The notes under the pieces were generated by a model. The model worked only from the letters and a program-made list of their open reading frames with translations, was not told the DNA's origin and ran no database searches. Below, piece after piece: positions 53,092 through 63,035 of a stretch of 64,000 bases of DNA. The DNA is taken from the NCBI GenBank assembly GCA_013115135.1, contig JABANP010000141.1, positions 50,590 through 114,589 on the forward strand, written 5' to 3'. How positions within the stretch are numbered: the stretch's first letter is position 1; each line of letters opens with the position of its first letter. The stretch is from Perkinsus olseni. Lineage: Eukaryota > Perkinsozoa > Perkinsida > Perkinsidae. Made by a program: the position numbers and the translations under genes.

Positions 53092-55042
53092 ATGTCAAAA
53101 ATCTTCCGCGTGCGCAAGATACTCTGCAGATGTGTCCTGATGATGATGGTTGTGGTGATGGTGAATGGTTGGGATGTTGATGGTCATGAGGCTGTGGGTA
53201 TGGTAGCGATGTCGGCCTTGGACGGACGAGCGTCTAACCAGTTGAAGAGGTTACTGCAGGGAAAAGATGCTGTCGAGGATGCGGGTAGGATGCAGCCGTA
53301 GTGGGAATTCCGACAGGCGATGGGATCGAACGTGGGACTTTCCGAGTGTTGAGCGAGCGTCCTGACCATTAGGCCATGAGTATCTTTCAGGATGGGCCCA
53401 CAAGGCAGAGTCGGCCATCCCGTGGTCGAAGCCACTCCATTTTATACAGCAGCCTGAGCCCTTCTCGAACACTCTGGTTATCAACGACATCACATGCCCT
53501 GACGGCCAATGCCTCTTAGAAGCCATCAAGATATTCTACGACCAAGCTAAAGGGGACACTTCCAAGGTCATAGCTAGAGGTGTCAGAATCATACTCATCG
53601 TGCAGCATATCTCAGTCCTCCCAGAAGGACAGGTTGATGAGGTCGTCAACGAGGCTGCCAGTACAGGTTACAGATGCCGATGCCGTACGGTTCCTCATCA
53701 ACCTCATAGGGGACATGCATCAACCCCTTCATGAAGGCTCTCTGAGTAGTACTGGGAGCGGCCATCTAAGCGTTGGCCCGTTCGTAGTCAAGATCCTAGA
53801 CGGGAAGTGTTCATGCTGTCATTCGTTCAGCTGACGACTTCGGTAGGAAGACTCTGGTGAAGTTGCCCAATGGTTCGGTGATGTCCCTCTATGAGGTAGT
53901 ACAGGGGAACGCCCACAGTCACTGCCTGGAAGGCCTCGATATCTTTCGTAAGCAAGAACTAGTGCTATTGCTGTGACGGTTACTGTGGGGTGGCCGCTCC
54001 CATAGTCTGGGGTTCGTTAACGAAACTTCGTGGATCGTCTGCGGAGTAGTCGAGGTGACCTTGTCTTTAGTTGTGGGACCACGACATCATCCAGTCGACG
54101 ATTCAGAATCATCCGCAGTTTTGGTGGAGCGGCTGGACTCATATTCAGAGGGTGGACACGAATGTAAGCTATTTTGTATCTTGCATGGTTGGACATAAGA
54201 TTCTTGTCCCACTAGACTTACAACGCGGACAAGAAGGCTTGGCAGGACGACAACACTGCGGCTCTCACAAAATGGTGTCAGGAAAATGCCGAGTTTGCGA
54301 ACCAATTGTACTAGCCGGGGATCGAACCCGGGACCTTCAGCGTGTTCTGTTTTAGCATCTACACCAACCCGTTGACCAATGAACGCTTCCCGCTCGGCGG
54401 TGATGCTCCTATCGAGGTGGATGCCGCTCTGTTGGACAAGTGGCGTCAGTTGCTGATACAGCGCATCCTCCTCGCCGGCTCGAGGACGGCCATCGTATTA
54501 AATGATATCCTGGAGTCTAGCGCCGCTCCTGGCTTACGATCGGTAATACTATCGGCTGGATCCCTCACGCCCGACTCGTGTAGATGATCCTCTGCACCTC
54601 TAGGATTACTCTCCACCACCGCTCATCTCTCAAAACGATCGTCGGAACCACAGCATAGTTGAACAATATTCTCATTAGCGGAACATGCCATCGGGCGCGG
54701 ATTTCCTCTAATGTTTTACGAAGCCAACTGGAAGGATATGCTGTAGAGCTCTTGGTGGATTTGCCCTCTCTTCAGGGAAGCATCGTCACGCCACCGGTGG
54801 CCGATGAGATCGAGATCGATGATTTGGAGTTCGGCAACGGCCAGCCCGCTCGACGGCGTCAGAAATTGGATACCACGTCGGACATCCTCCTGCAGCTGGG
54901 GGTCCTCGCAGTTGTGGTTGTCATTGGTTTGGCCGCTTACTTGGTCTTCATGATGGTCTCCAAGGGTAAGGGGAAGGCTGGTGAGGCCGGCGGGCTCAGG
55001 CTGCCGACGGTCGTACAGAGCAAAAAGGAAATGCTCGATTGA
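53092..55042 (+). CDS. S1/P1-type nuclease with a C-terminal membrane anchor
   Basis: Starts MSKIFRVRKILCR and has a signal peptide that would leave Trp as the mature N-terminus (WDVDGHEAVG). In S1/P1 enzymes this Trp and the nearby His bind zinc. Further zinc-site motifs: RFLINLIGDMHQPLHEG and LWDHDIIQ, with WWSGW after. LLDKWRQLLIQRILLAGSRT is the last helix of the family. An extra tail has an acidic linker (EIEIDDLEFG), one transmembrane helix (GVLAVVVVIGLAAYLVFMMV) and a short basic cytosolic end. The enzyme cleaves single-stranded nucleic acids and 3'-nucleotides outside the cell or in the endomembrane lumen. The layout matches trypanosomatid 3'-nucleotidase/nucleases used in purine salvage. 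At least six introns, some with tRNA-like or family A sequence. Confidence 0.75.
53321..53395 (-). repeat. tRNA-like intronic sequence (Glu-like A box)
   Basis: Minus strand has TGGCCTAATGGTCAGGA, close to the D arm and A box of tRNA-Glu, and 35 nt later the B box CGTTCGATCCC. The anticodon stem does not pair. It sits in an intron of the S1/P1 nuclease that ends at TATCTTTCAG. Confidence 0.5.
54164..54215 (+). repeat. Intron made of hairpin element, family A
   Basis: A 52-nt intron, GTAAGCTATTTTGTATCTTG to CCACTAG, that joins RVDTN to TYNADKKAW in frame. Nearly the whole intron is the element, with the left arm TATCTTG and right arm TAAGATTC. Confidence 0.75.
54316..54385 (-). repeat. tRNA-Val-like intronic sequence
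   Basis: Minus strand reads TTGGTGTAGATG (A-box-like), then CAG-AACACG-CTG with an AAC anticodon position, AAGGTCCC and the B box GGGTTCGATCCCC. It matches tRNA-Val(AAC) closely over the anticodon to T arm but has no paired acceptor stem. Confidence 0.55.
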
Positions 55043-55406
55043 AGTGCCTTCGCTGGTATACCCGATTTTTCAAAGATCCTCGCGGCGTGGGAGAGGATGG
55101 GGTCACTTAACCGCTACTATTGCTAATATCCTTTACCCGACCTATTTTGTGTCAATCCGAGATACAGAAGAGAACTGCGTCGTTTCCCCGGTTGGGTTTT
55201 TGTGGAGTTTGATGGCTTCGAGTATCTTTCCCTAGCCGAGGGGGGATGCTCTGAGTTGGACTATCTTGATGGTGTCCTAGCTGCCGGTAGGACACATCGG
55301 GATGGTATCTTTCCCACCTCACTCGAGGTCTACATAGGTCGATAAGATACCCGCAGTACATCGCTAGTTCGCAGCCATCGTCAGCAGGTTTGACTTCTTG
55401 TTGATT

Positions 55407-56552
55407 ATGAACAGCCTCTTCCTTTCGGCGACGGCCCTTCAGCAGCAGCGTTCGCCACCAAGGCCCAACTCTCCAGCTACAAATAGTAGTATCGGAGGGG
55501 TACACCAACCTGAGAGTTCTGGGAAATGTGGTACGGAGAGATCAGTACGCGTCTATTTCATTGATAATACGTATCGTGAGGTCCGTCGTTTATCGGCCAA
55601 CACGACGGTTTCGGAGCTCCTGTATAAACTACAGCAGAAGGACGCTTCCGTTGGGCGGATGAATTTGTATTTTGTGGCGAGCGGTCGTCGAACAGTCTGC
55701 GAACGGAAGCTGGAGGAGTCTGAAAGGCCTCTGGCCATCGTCACGGAATCTGATGGGCATGGCAAGCTCGTAGCTCATCCGCCAGGGGAAAAGATACCAT
55801 CGAAGATACTTCCTGAGGAGGTGGAGGATGTCGCTGGGGATGTGCTCAGGAGGGGCACTCTTGATAAACTATCGTCCAATGGGAAGAAGTGGAAGCCTCG
55901 GGAGTTCACGTTACGGTCGTCGACGCTGGCCTATCAGAGCGGGGACAAACCGGCGAGGGTATTGGAGTTGGTGAATTGCGAGAAAGTTGTCGCTGGTGAC
56001 GGGCGGAGCGATGCTGGGGAGACGAAGAGAATCTTTAGGGTTGTCATGGACACACGTACGCTGACCCTGCGAGCTGCCACTACCTCAGACCGGGATGTTT
56101 GGGTCCTGTCGGTGGCCAAGAGCGCTGCGATATTGAAGGAGAATCGGATACTCGAGCAAGCGTGTCGGGCGATGAGGGAGAATAATAAAAGGCGGATGGA
56201 TTCCGAGATCAAGGGGTTGTTCTCGCTGACGCAGAGTTTGGATTCTCTCCTCAGCTTCTCTTGCGAGGCTCGGGACGTGTTCTTGAGCCATACTACGGAC
56301 TGTATTGACAATGGTGGTGGGCAGGGGGGAGATGAAATCGATTACGAGGGCGTGCGCGACTATGTCCTGGGGTATGAGGACCCGGATGTGCGGCAAAATA
56401 TGAGTGAAGAGGAGTATGCGAAGGTCGATGGTTGGTTGAGTAGGACGGCGTTTCCGAACATAGTCAACCGGATGTCTTTTTTGACACGTCTGGCTCAGAT
56501 CTACGCCTCCAAACCGCGTCGATCGGATAGTTATTCGCAGTATCTTGACTAG
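55407..56552 (+). CDS. RA-like and PH domain protein
   Basis: Single exon, 381 aa. A Ras-association/ubiquitin-like part comes first: RVYFIDNTYREVRRL, TTVSELLYKLQQK and LYFVASGRR (residues about 47-110). A PH domain follows: RRGTLDKLSSNGKKWKPREF, LRSSTLAYQSG, RIFRVVMDTRTLTLRA and DRDVWVLSVAKSA (about 145-260). The C-terminal 120 residues are helical and charged. The order RA then PH is that of Grb7/10/14 and MRL adaptor proteins, which bind small GTPases and phosphoinositides; no SH2 domain is present. The last three codons and the stop lie inside a family A hairpin element (56540-56567). Confidence 0.65.
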   Translation: MNSLFLSATALQQQRSPPRPNSPATNSSIGGVHQPESSGKCGTERSVRVYFIDNTYREVRRLSANTTVSELLYKLQQKDASVGRMNLYFVASGRRTVCERKLEESERPLAIVTESDGHGKLVAHPPGEKIPSKILPEEVEDVAGDVLRRGTLDKLSSNGKKWKPREFTLRSSTLAYQSGDKPARVLELVNCEKVVAGDGRSDAGETKRIFRVVMDTRTLTLRAATTSDRDVWVLSVAKSAAILKENRILEQACRAMRENNKRRMDSEIKGLFSLTQSLDSLLSFSCEARDVFLSHTTDCIDNGGGQGGDEIDYEGVRDYVLGYEDPDVRQNMSEEEYAKVDGWLSRTAFPNIVNRMSFLTRLAQIYASKPRRSDSYSQYLD

Positions 56553-56575
56553 ACGCATGTAAGATACAGAATAGG
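56540..56575. repeat. Family A element containing a stop codon
   Basis: Arms GTATCTT (56540-56546) and TAAGATAC (56560-56567) with an AGAATAGGTCA tag. The coding frame reads TAT CTT GAC TAG into it, so the element supplies the stop codon of the RA-PH gene. Confidence 0.65.
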
Positions 56576-56685
56576 TCAGGTTCGGTACCACTCATGTAAT
56601 ATTGATCACCATTCTCTACCTTTTCCCCGATTTCTCGTCGTGTTTAACTGCGGTTCCTCGTGCATTTTCAAGATTGTTTTGCTCT

Positions 56686-58957
56686 ATGCCGGATGCTTTA
56701 GAATCTCCAACCTCTTCTTCTTCCCTTCACTTTGGTCCCCCAGACGACCCGGAACGCTATCAGCTCGGGCCCCAGATTGGGGCCGGTGCCACTGCCAAAG
56801 TTCATAAATGCAAGCGCGTCGAGGACGGCCGGCTGTTCGCCGTCAAGGTGACGTTCTCCTCCCAGGTCGCCAGGGATCCAGATCGTAGCGAGATCGCCAT
56901 CCTCGAACGACTCGCTCATCGTAACATTGTGAAGCTATACGACGTAATCTCCAAAGGGACCATGGTTTACATGGTTATCGAATACGTTGGGGGAGGGGAG
57001 CTGCTCAGCTTCATTGCCGCGGATCCAAGATTCGGCCAGCAGCTAGTGGTCAAATTTATTTTCTGTCAAATTGTAGATGCCCTCATCTACCTGCACTCTA
57101 ACGGTGTTATTCATCGTGATCTCAAACCCGAAAATATTCTAATCGCTTCCCTCGGGATGCGTGGGGAGGAGGAGAAAGAGGAAGACCCAGGGCCGCCGCC
57201 GCCAGAGGGCTACCCGACCGTTCCAGGCATCAGAATCTACCCGATAGTCAAGTTGGCGGACTTCGGCCTGTCTCGGGTAGTGAGCGTGTTTGGTCGGGCG
57301 AGTACGGTAGTCGGCACGCCACAGTATTGGGCGCCTGAGGTCGTCCGGAGCAGGGAGACGGGAGAGGGTTATGATGGACGAGCTGATAATTGGAGCTTGG
57401 GGGTCTTGCTCTACGTCATGCTAGGTAATAATAGAAATCGCCTTAGCGCGCGCCGTTCTGATCGATTATCATGAGAATGTTAGGAGGGTTTCGGGAGGGT
57501 GAATAACATGCTTCTATTCAGCTAAGCGATATCCCTTTCGTCCGCACAAGAGGAAGGGAGTGTCGATGAAGGATCGCATCAACGGCGGCCAGGAGATCTC
57601 CTTCGAAGGGATGGATCGAGTCGACGCCGCCGCCAAGGACCTCATATCGCGTCTCATCGTCGTCAACCCGGCGAAGCGTATTTCCCTCGGAGAGGCTCTG
57701 CATCACCCCTGGCTGAAGGACTTCCCTCTGGCGAGTCAAGTTGCCTCTGCCCGTTCCTCTGGTCTCATCGAGGTCGCCTCAACGGCATCGTCATCGGGTG
57801 GTGGAGAGGTGCAGGAAAGAAGCTCCAGAGGTGGCCTGGACGAGGGCAGTGGCGAAGTCGCCGTAGAGGCGGAGGAAGAGTCTGTCAGAGAGCTCAGAGA
57901 AGCGGAAGAGTCGACGGTGTCCGGCGAGAGGGCGGCTGAGCGATTGAGGTTGGACGAGCTGTGCGAAGCCCAAGTGAGCCTGCTGGATCTTCTGGAGCAA
58001 GTGTGCGGCCTCCTGCAAGACGACCCCGCCATCGAGAGCCTCGTCCACACCTTCATCATCGACGCGGCTGAGTTGAGGAGGTCGACTATGGCGTTCATGT
58101 GTCGATGTGCTGATGTCGCCCAAGTGGTCGAGAAAGATATCTCCGATATGACCCTCTTCGTGGAGGAGGGGATGCCCGATTGCGCTGTCGACTGCATGGA
58201 CTCCGTGAAGAGCAAACTGATTGGTATGGGCGAGACTTGTGAGAGCCTCCAGCGTGACCACGCCGACTTCGGCGCCAAAGTCGAGAAGATCATCGTCCGC
58301 TTGCCGGGAGCTGCGGAGACATTGACAGCGAGGCAGCGGGAGGTGATCCGATACTACCAACAACCCGGTCACGAGGCCTCTCCTGAGGATGAATCTGGAC
58401 GCCAATTGGCTGCACTTCTGCATCCTGGCGAAGGGGATTTGGATTCCAAGGCCGCGGATATCTTCGACCTCTCCTTCCTGGCTGGTAGTCACAGCGACAG
58501 TAGTACCACGGATACCGGTGACAGCTCGCCGGACGAGGACAGCGGCAGTGGCCTTGATCCTAGCAGGCTGGTCGCCAAGAGCCTGTCCAAGCTCAGGAGG
58601 GTAGACCAGATTCTATCGCGAGTTTCGGCCTTCTGGCGTAATGTCGATGAGTCTGTCGAGAAGCTGTCCGACTTGCGCGAGAATACCGCCCGGCTGCTGC
58701 GAGGGGCCACCAAGTCTGATCGGATTCTCAAGCTACTGAAGTCCAGGTCTCGGGAGTACATAGCCTTCTGGAGGCACTTTGGCGGCGCGTGTCGACACTA
58801 CTCTGAGGTAGTGTGGGAGGAAGGCCAGCAGAGGGCAGCTCGACGAATGGCTTCCTCTCTTGACGCCACCGCCTCGCAGGACATGCCCGATCGTGTCCTT
58901 CCGGAGGCTGACCTCCGCCCCCCTGCTTCGTTAAAGGCTGGTGAGCCACGAGCTTAG
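56686..58957 (+). CDS. CHK2/CAMK-like Ser/Thr protein kinase with long C-terminal helical tail
   Basis: ATG at 56686 (MPDALESPTS). The kinase domain covers about residues 20-330 and all key motifs are present: IGAGATAKVHKC (glycine loop), FAVKV (VAIK Lys), EIAILERLAHRNIV, HRDLKPENIL, DFGLSR, GTPQYWAPEVV, DNWSLGVLLYVML. A 97-nt intron (57425-57521) joins VML to AKRYPFRPHK. An acidic, Pro-rich insert (EEEKEEDPGPPPP) lies between HRDLKPEN and DFG, and differs from usual CAMK kinases. About 400 residues follow with Glu-rich, heptad-like sequence likely to form coiled coils. The GTP-Y-APE and D-WSLGV patterns resemble CHK2/Rad53 and other CAMK kinases, but no FHA domain or calmodulin site is seen. 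Total about 724 aa. Confidence 0.8.
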
Positions 58958-59395
58958 AGGGTAGAGGCTAATATCCGTGTCCGCTCCCCCCATGGCCAAC
59001 CGTTCTCTCCACTGGGGTGCTGTAGGCATTCTGCCTGCGGTACTTGTACTACTATTCTGACTCATGGTCTTCGTAAGTAACATCGAAAGTCTTCCTGTTG
59101 TCGATCCTCGCTTCCAGTGTAGCTGTTCGTGTGCCCTTTCCCTGTCGATACTCTCTTTATGTTTGCCATTCTTCCAGTCACTACTACTTGCATGGTGTTC
59201 TTGTCATAGTTATCTGAGGCCTATGCTACTGCTGAGTCAGCGAAGACCAGGAAGGGAGTAGCTTTCCATTGTCCAAGGCTCAGTCTTACTCCCCCTTAGG
59301 ATTGCTTTCGGCGTCTCCCCGTCCTCCATCGCTACAGACCGTCCAACGGTCCATCCTAGGTGGATATGGACTTCCCTCTCTAAGTATCTTTCATA
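58958..59395. other. Intergenic region
   Basis: No gene recognised. TAAGTATCTTTCATAATGAG near the end is a partial family A arm directly before the next start codon. Confidence 0.4.
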
Positions 59396-59596
59396 ATGAG
59401 CACCCTTGAAGATATCCGTAAAGCACGGCATGAGCTCTGGCTGCGGCAGAAGGCCGCCTCCTCCGCCCCCGATGATGATGCCGACGACGACGCAGCTCCG
59501 AAGGGTGGTAGGAAGAGACCTCGGGATGACATCGGAGGTGGGTGCCGCCAGGTGTTTGGGAACATCCTCGCCCAATTAAACCGCAATAATTTCTAG
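59396..59596 (+). CDS. Small basic-acidic protein, pinin-like end (tentative)
   Basis: A 66-residue ORF from ATG: MSTLEDIRKARHELWLRQK, an Asp-rich stretch, GRKRPRDD and CRQVFGNILAQLNRNNF. The last part resembles the R--RMFG-L-GTL-KF of the pinin/SDK/memA family, a splicing and exon-junction factor, but the product is far shorter than that family. Its stop overlaps the stop of the opposite gene by three bases. Confidence 0.35.
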   Translation: MSTLEDIRKARHELWLRQKAASSAPDDDADDDAAPKGGRKRPRDDIGGGCRQVFGNILAQLNRNNF

Positions 59597-59948
59597 CTGC
59601 CTGCGATTTCTCGACACTCGATAAGGGCTTTCATGTCAGCATTGAGCTCGTCAGCCATGACATCGACGATCGGCCCCAAACGGAGTTCCCTCTTCGATTC
59701 AAACAGTCCACAAGACTCCACGAAAACGTGCGCCCTGCCAAGCCCCGAGGATGAGGTCTCGTTTCTAGAGGCCGGTGCTGAATCCGACCAATGGATTTCT
59801 CGTTCGCAAATTGCGCTTCTGTGATTCGCTTGGGGCTCGTGGAGATTTGACTCGTCATGAGAGCACTCCGCCTCAATCTGTCACGCATGATAGCCATGCT
59901 AACCCGACTGCGATGTAGATTTCTGAGTTCCTCCTTAATACCCCTCAT
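59593..59948 (-). CDS. Small coiled-coil protein, possibly prefoldin subunit 1-like
   Basis: Minus-strand sequence from MRGIKEELRNLHRSR, with a basic helix, then QFANEKSIG; after an unresolved frame change, AHVFVESCGLFESKRELRL and ending KALIECREIAGS. The helix, beta-hairpin with (V)GR-F-like sequence, helix order recalls prefoldin beta-type subunits. The splice needed between the two parts was not found with a normal GT-AG pair. Its start is only 11 bp from the TDP2 start, in divergent orientation. Confidence 0.3.
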
Positions 59949-59959
59949 ACGGCCATAGC

Positions 59960-61557
59960 ATGATCTCCGCCTTCGGCGGTAGGATGCCATCGGTTCTTCA
60001 TCTCATTCAAGGTACTGACGAGTCGGCGCCCTCTGAATGGGAAGTAGTCCGGATGGCCGACGGTCCCCGAGGCAGATCAGCGGCTGCAACTAAGCGTGTG
60101 CGGGTCGAAGGAGGTAAGTCACTCATGGTCGTATCGCGGCAGGGGAGGTGACTCGCCAGGCTCCATCGCTCGCCATTCTTCGACGTTCTTCCCTCGTACT
60201 CAAAAGTGTTATCACGTGTGGCTGAGATCTTCACCAAAGTAGCAACCATCTTGCCAGGTAGCATTGCCAGCAATGGAAGACAGCATCCCCAGTCCGACCC
60301 CTCCCCGATATCAACGTTAAAGATTCTCTCCTGGAACGTGGACGGGTTGGACCAACACTCGGATGAAACCGACATGACAGCCCGGGCGATGACCGTCGCT
60401 TCCCATATCGTGGATGAGAGGCCCCACGTTGTCCTCTTGCAGGTGGGATACTCCTCCGCTTTGGACCTCACCCTTCCTGGGCGTTCAGGAGCTCATCGAC
60501 TTCAATTTGACCTGGTTACGTCGCCTCCTGTCGGAGTTCTACGATTTCTACATCCAATCCTCCCCTCCCCTGCCTTACTTCGTTGGCATCCTTATCGATC
60601 GCTCAGCAGTGGCGATCCGTGGACCACTGGTAACGGATAATTTCGCCACTACCAAGATGGGCAGGGCCTTGGTAAAGACTCCGTCGTACCACATTTCGCG
60701 CTATTCCTGGATGAACTACAGTTATCCTTGAACGGCGAGGTCCGTCTGACCACGGGCGATCGAGTGAAGGTTCACATCGCGACCGCCCACCTCGAGTCCA
60801 CCAAGGCCTTCGCTCGGCCGAGGGTTGAACAACTCAAAGTGAGTTCGGGTAGCTTGTATGCTGGACGAGATGAAAATTCATCATTCAGGAATCCTTCACC
60901 GACATGCGTCGCTCCGTCGCCCAGAATGGCTCACATTTGGCAATTTTCGGCGGAGACCTCAACATCAGGGATGAGGAGGTGCGCCAGGCCCTCTCGGACG
61001 AGAGAGCAGATATCCTCGACGCTTGGGAGGTAGGTGGTATCTTCGAAGGTATCTTTTATGTATCGACATCGTCATCAGGCGAGTGGTCGGCCAAAGGAGT
61101 CCGAGTTCACTTGGGACATGCGGAAGAATGACAACCTGGGAATCAAAGGGAAGCCTAAAGCCAGGTGGGTTCATCGGGCTTCGACCTAAGATACTCGACA
61201 TCATCTTCTGCGGTATGGCAAACTGCGGCAACTGCCTACCGATGGCAGCTCAGCCGCTTCTCTGTTCACCCCCTCGCGATGGCTAACACACCTCCGTCAT
61301 CATCCTGAGTCAGGATTCCTCACGTCGTATGGAGGTCGGCTGTTTTCAGATTCGACCGGGTTTATCTAACCAACTCCAAGGACATGAAGGTATCCCCGCA
61401 GAGCTTCCGACTGACCGGCACTGAAAGATGCGACATGGACGAGGTGAAGGGAAAGAAAAGATTCCCGAGTGATCATTTCGGCATCCAATTCGAATTAAAA
61501 GTGGAGTTAAGAAAGAAGGAAGTGATTGATCTCAGTGATGATGATGATGATGATTAG
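59960..61557 (+). CDS. TDP2: Tyrosyl-DNA phosphodiesterase 2-like (endonuclease/exonuclease/phosphatase fold)
   Basis: Removes topoisomerase II tyrosyl adducts from DNA 5' ends. Spliced motifs in order: ILSWNVDGLDQHSD (catalytic Asn), VVLLQELIDF (Glu after an intron at about 60441-60488), VHIATAHLEST, FGGDLNIRDEEV (Asp and Asn), SEFTWDMRKNDNLGIKGK, RFDRVYLTNS and RFPSDHFGIQFEL (final Asp-His). All EEP catalytic residues are present and the TWD---N-N motif is typical of TDP2. The N-terminus (MISAFGGRMPSVLHL) lacks an obvious UBA domain. The protein ends in a poly-Asp tail after VIDLSDD, a SUMO-interaction-like sequence. About six short introns; one holds a partial family A arm at 61180-61198. 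Confidence 0.85.
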
Positions 61558-61642
61558 ACGTTTCTTATTATTACCATGATCGATTCGCTTTGTCAACACA
61601 ACCGGCGATGAGGGACAGTAGCACAGAAACTCATGACGTCAA

Positions 61643-62743
61643 TCATACACGAGACTGCCTCTTCGACAGCCGCAGGTCGGCCATCCGTCGGTCGATCCAG
61701 TCGATACCTTCTGAGATCTCCGCTTCACTGAAGACTCGACTCGGACGACACCGACCCTTGCAGGACATAAGCCACTTCTTCAACCCGGTCATAGCGGATA
61801 AGGCCTTGGTGTTACCCGAACAACAAAGATATCGAAGGGAAGAGAAAACGTTGTCGATTCGACCCGAGGCGTTGGCGATGATCTCTACAGGATCGTCCTC
61901 TGCCAGTGTCGACGATGCGCCAGTCAAGCTCCCTTGAGCTCCGTCGAAATGGTGACTGCTACCATCAGTCGTCCACACCAGCACACTGCGGCCCAGCCGA
62001 CTGAGGGCGGAGTGGGTGAGGGGGTCCAATGCCGTGTTGCTGGCGACCTCGAGGACCTCATCGGACTTCACCCGAGCTCGGCAGACTGCCTGTATGACGG
62101 GATGATTGGATGCGGCCAAGGCCTTCAGTTCCGGCCGGACCAACTTGTCGCCGAAGCAGTCGCGTAGTTGAGCGACGGTGAGGTCGATCGAACCGGGCAG
62201 GGAGGAGAAAACCACACCTCCGGCGGCGGCTATTCGGGTCAACTGCCGATCAGTCCAAGGCACGTCGTGGGCGGGATTGAACATGACGTCGAGAAGAAGA
62301 CCTCGAGCAGTCCCAATGGGGAAGAGCTCCGCCGTTCGATCAAACGACTCGGGTTCAATCCTCACAGAGGGATATTTCCGAACGAGCTGACCGCATATAA
62401 TAAGTCGCCAACTCGCCTCCCTCTCCAAAGCGCTCAGGCCCACTCTGATGCTGACTTGAGTGAGCCCATCAGGATGGTTCCGGTCCAACGCCTCGAAGCA
62501 CCGCACTACCTTATCAACATCACCGAGCTTCCCGTACAACTTGGCCGCCATTGTGACCGCTCGGGCGTCAGCGAGGTCGATGGAGGACTCGAAGAGGGCG
62601 ATGGCCTGCTGCTGGCACCCCTTCAGCATCAGCTGCTTCATCGTCGCTACCAATGGAGGTCGACCATCCTTCTCTTGTACGTGCGAATCTCGTACCACAC
62701 CTTTCCGAACCGTCGTCGAATTGTACCGTCTAGCAGTGAGCAT
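61643..62743 (-). CDS. PPR-like mitochondrial protein
   Basis: A single exon of 366 aa from the ATG at 62743 (MLTARRYNSTTVRKG); the open frame extends to 62839 without an ATG. The start is basic and Ser/Thr-rich, like a mitochondrial targeting peptide. Next come helical pairs MKQLMLKGCQQQAIALFESS and VTMAAKLYGKLGDVDKVVRCFEAL, which fit pentatricopeptide repeats. The rest is helical without a clear motif. PPR proteins bind organellar RNA. The family call rests on two repeats and is moderate. Confidence 0.5.
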   Translation of the reverse strand: MLTARRYNSTTVRKGVVRDSHVQEKDGRPPLVATMKQLMLKGCQQQAIALFESSIDLADARAVTMAAKLYGKLGDVDKVVRCFEALDRNHPDGLTQVSIRVGLSALEREASWRLIICGQLVRKYPSVRIEPESFDRTAELFPIGTARGLLLDVMFNPAHDVPWTDRQLTRIAAAGGVVFSSLPGSIDLTVAQLRDCFGDKLVRPELKALAASNHPVIQAVCRARVKSDEVLEVASNTALDPLTHSALSRLGRSVLVWTTDGSSHHFDGAQGSLTGASSTLAEDDPVEIIANASGRIDNVFSSLRYLCCSGNTKALSAMTGLKKWLMSCKGRCRPSRVFSEAEISEGIDWIDRRMADLRLSKRQSRV

Positions 62744-63035
62744 GCCAGGCAGCAGCCTCCAAGGGCAAGCAAACGAGGGCAGGCGAATCAGCACGTGACG
62801 ATGGGAGTCCAAAAAACAACCTGCGACCTCCGATAACACTTCGAACGCAACGCCTATCGGACGCTATAAAAAAGACCTCCTTCTTTCTCGTCATAATGTG
62901 CCCAACCCCCAAGGGAAGGGTGTGCGAAATTGTCAACAATAATGGTCAATGCTCAGCCCAGTACGATAGTGTCATCATCGATAAACTCATATCTGAAGAC
63001 AACACCACCTTATCCCCCCCTCCCTAGGCAGGCCC

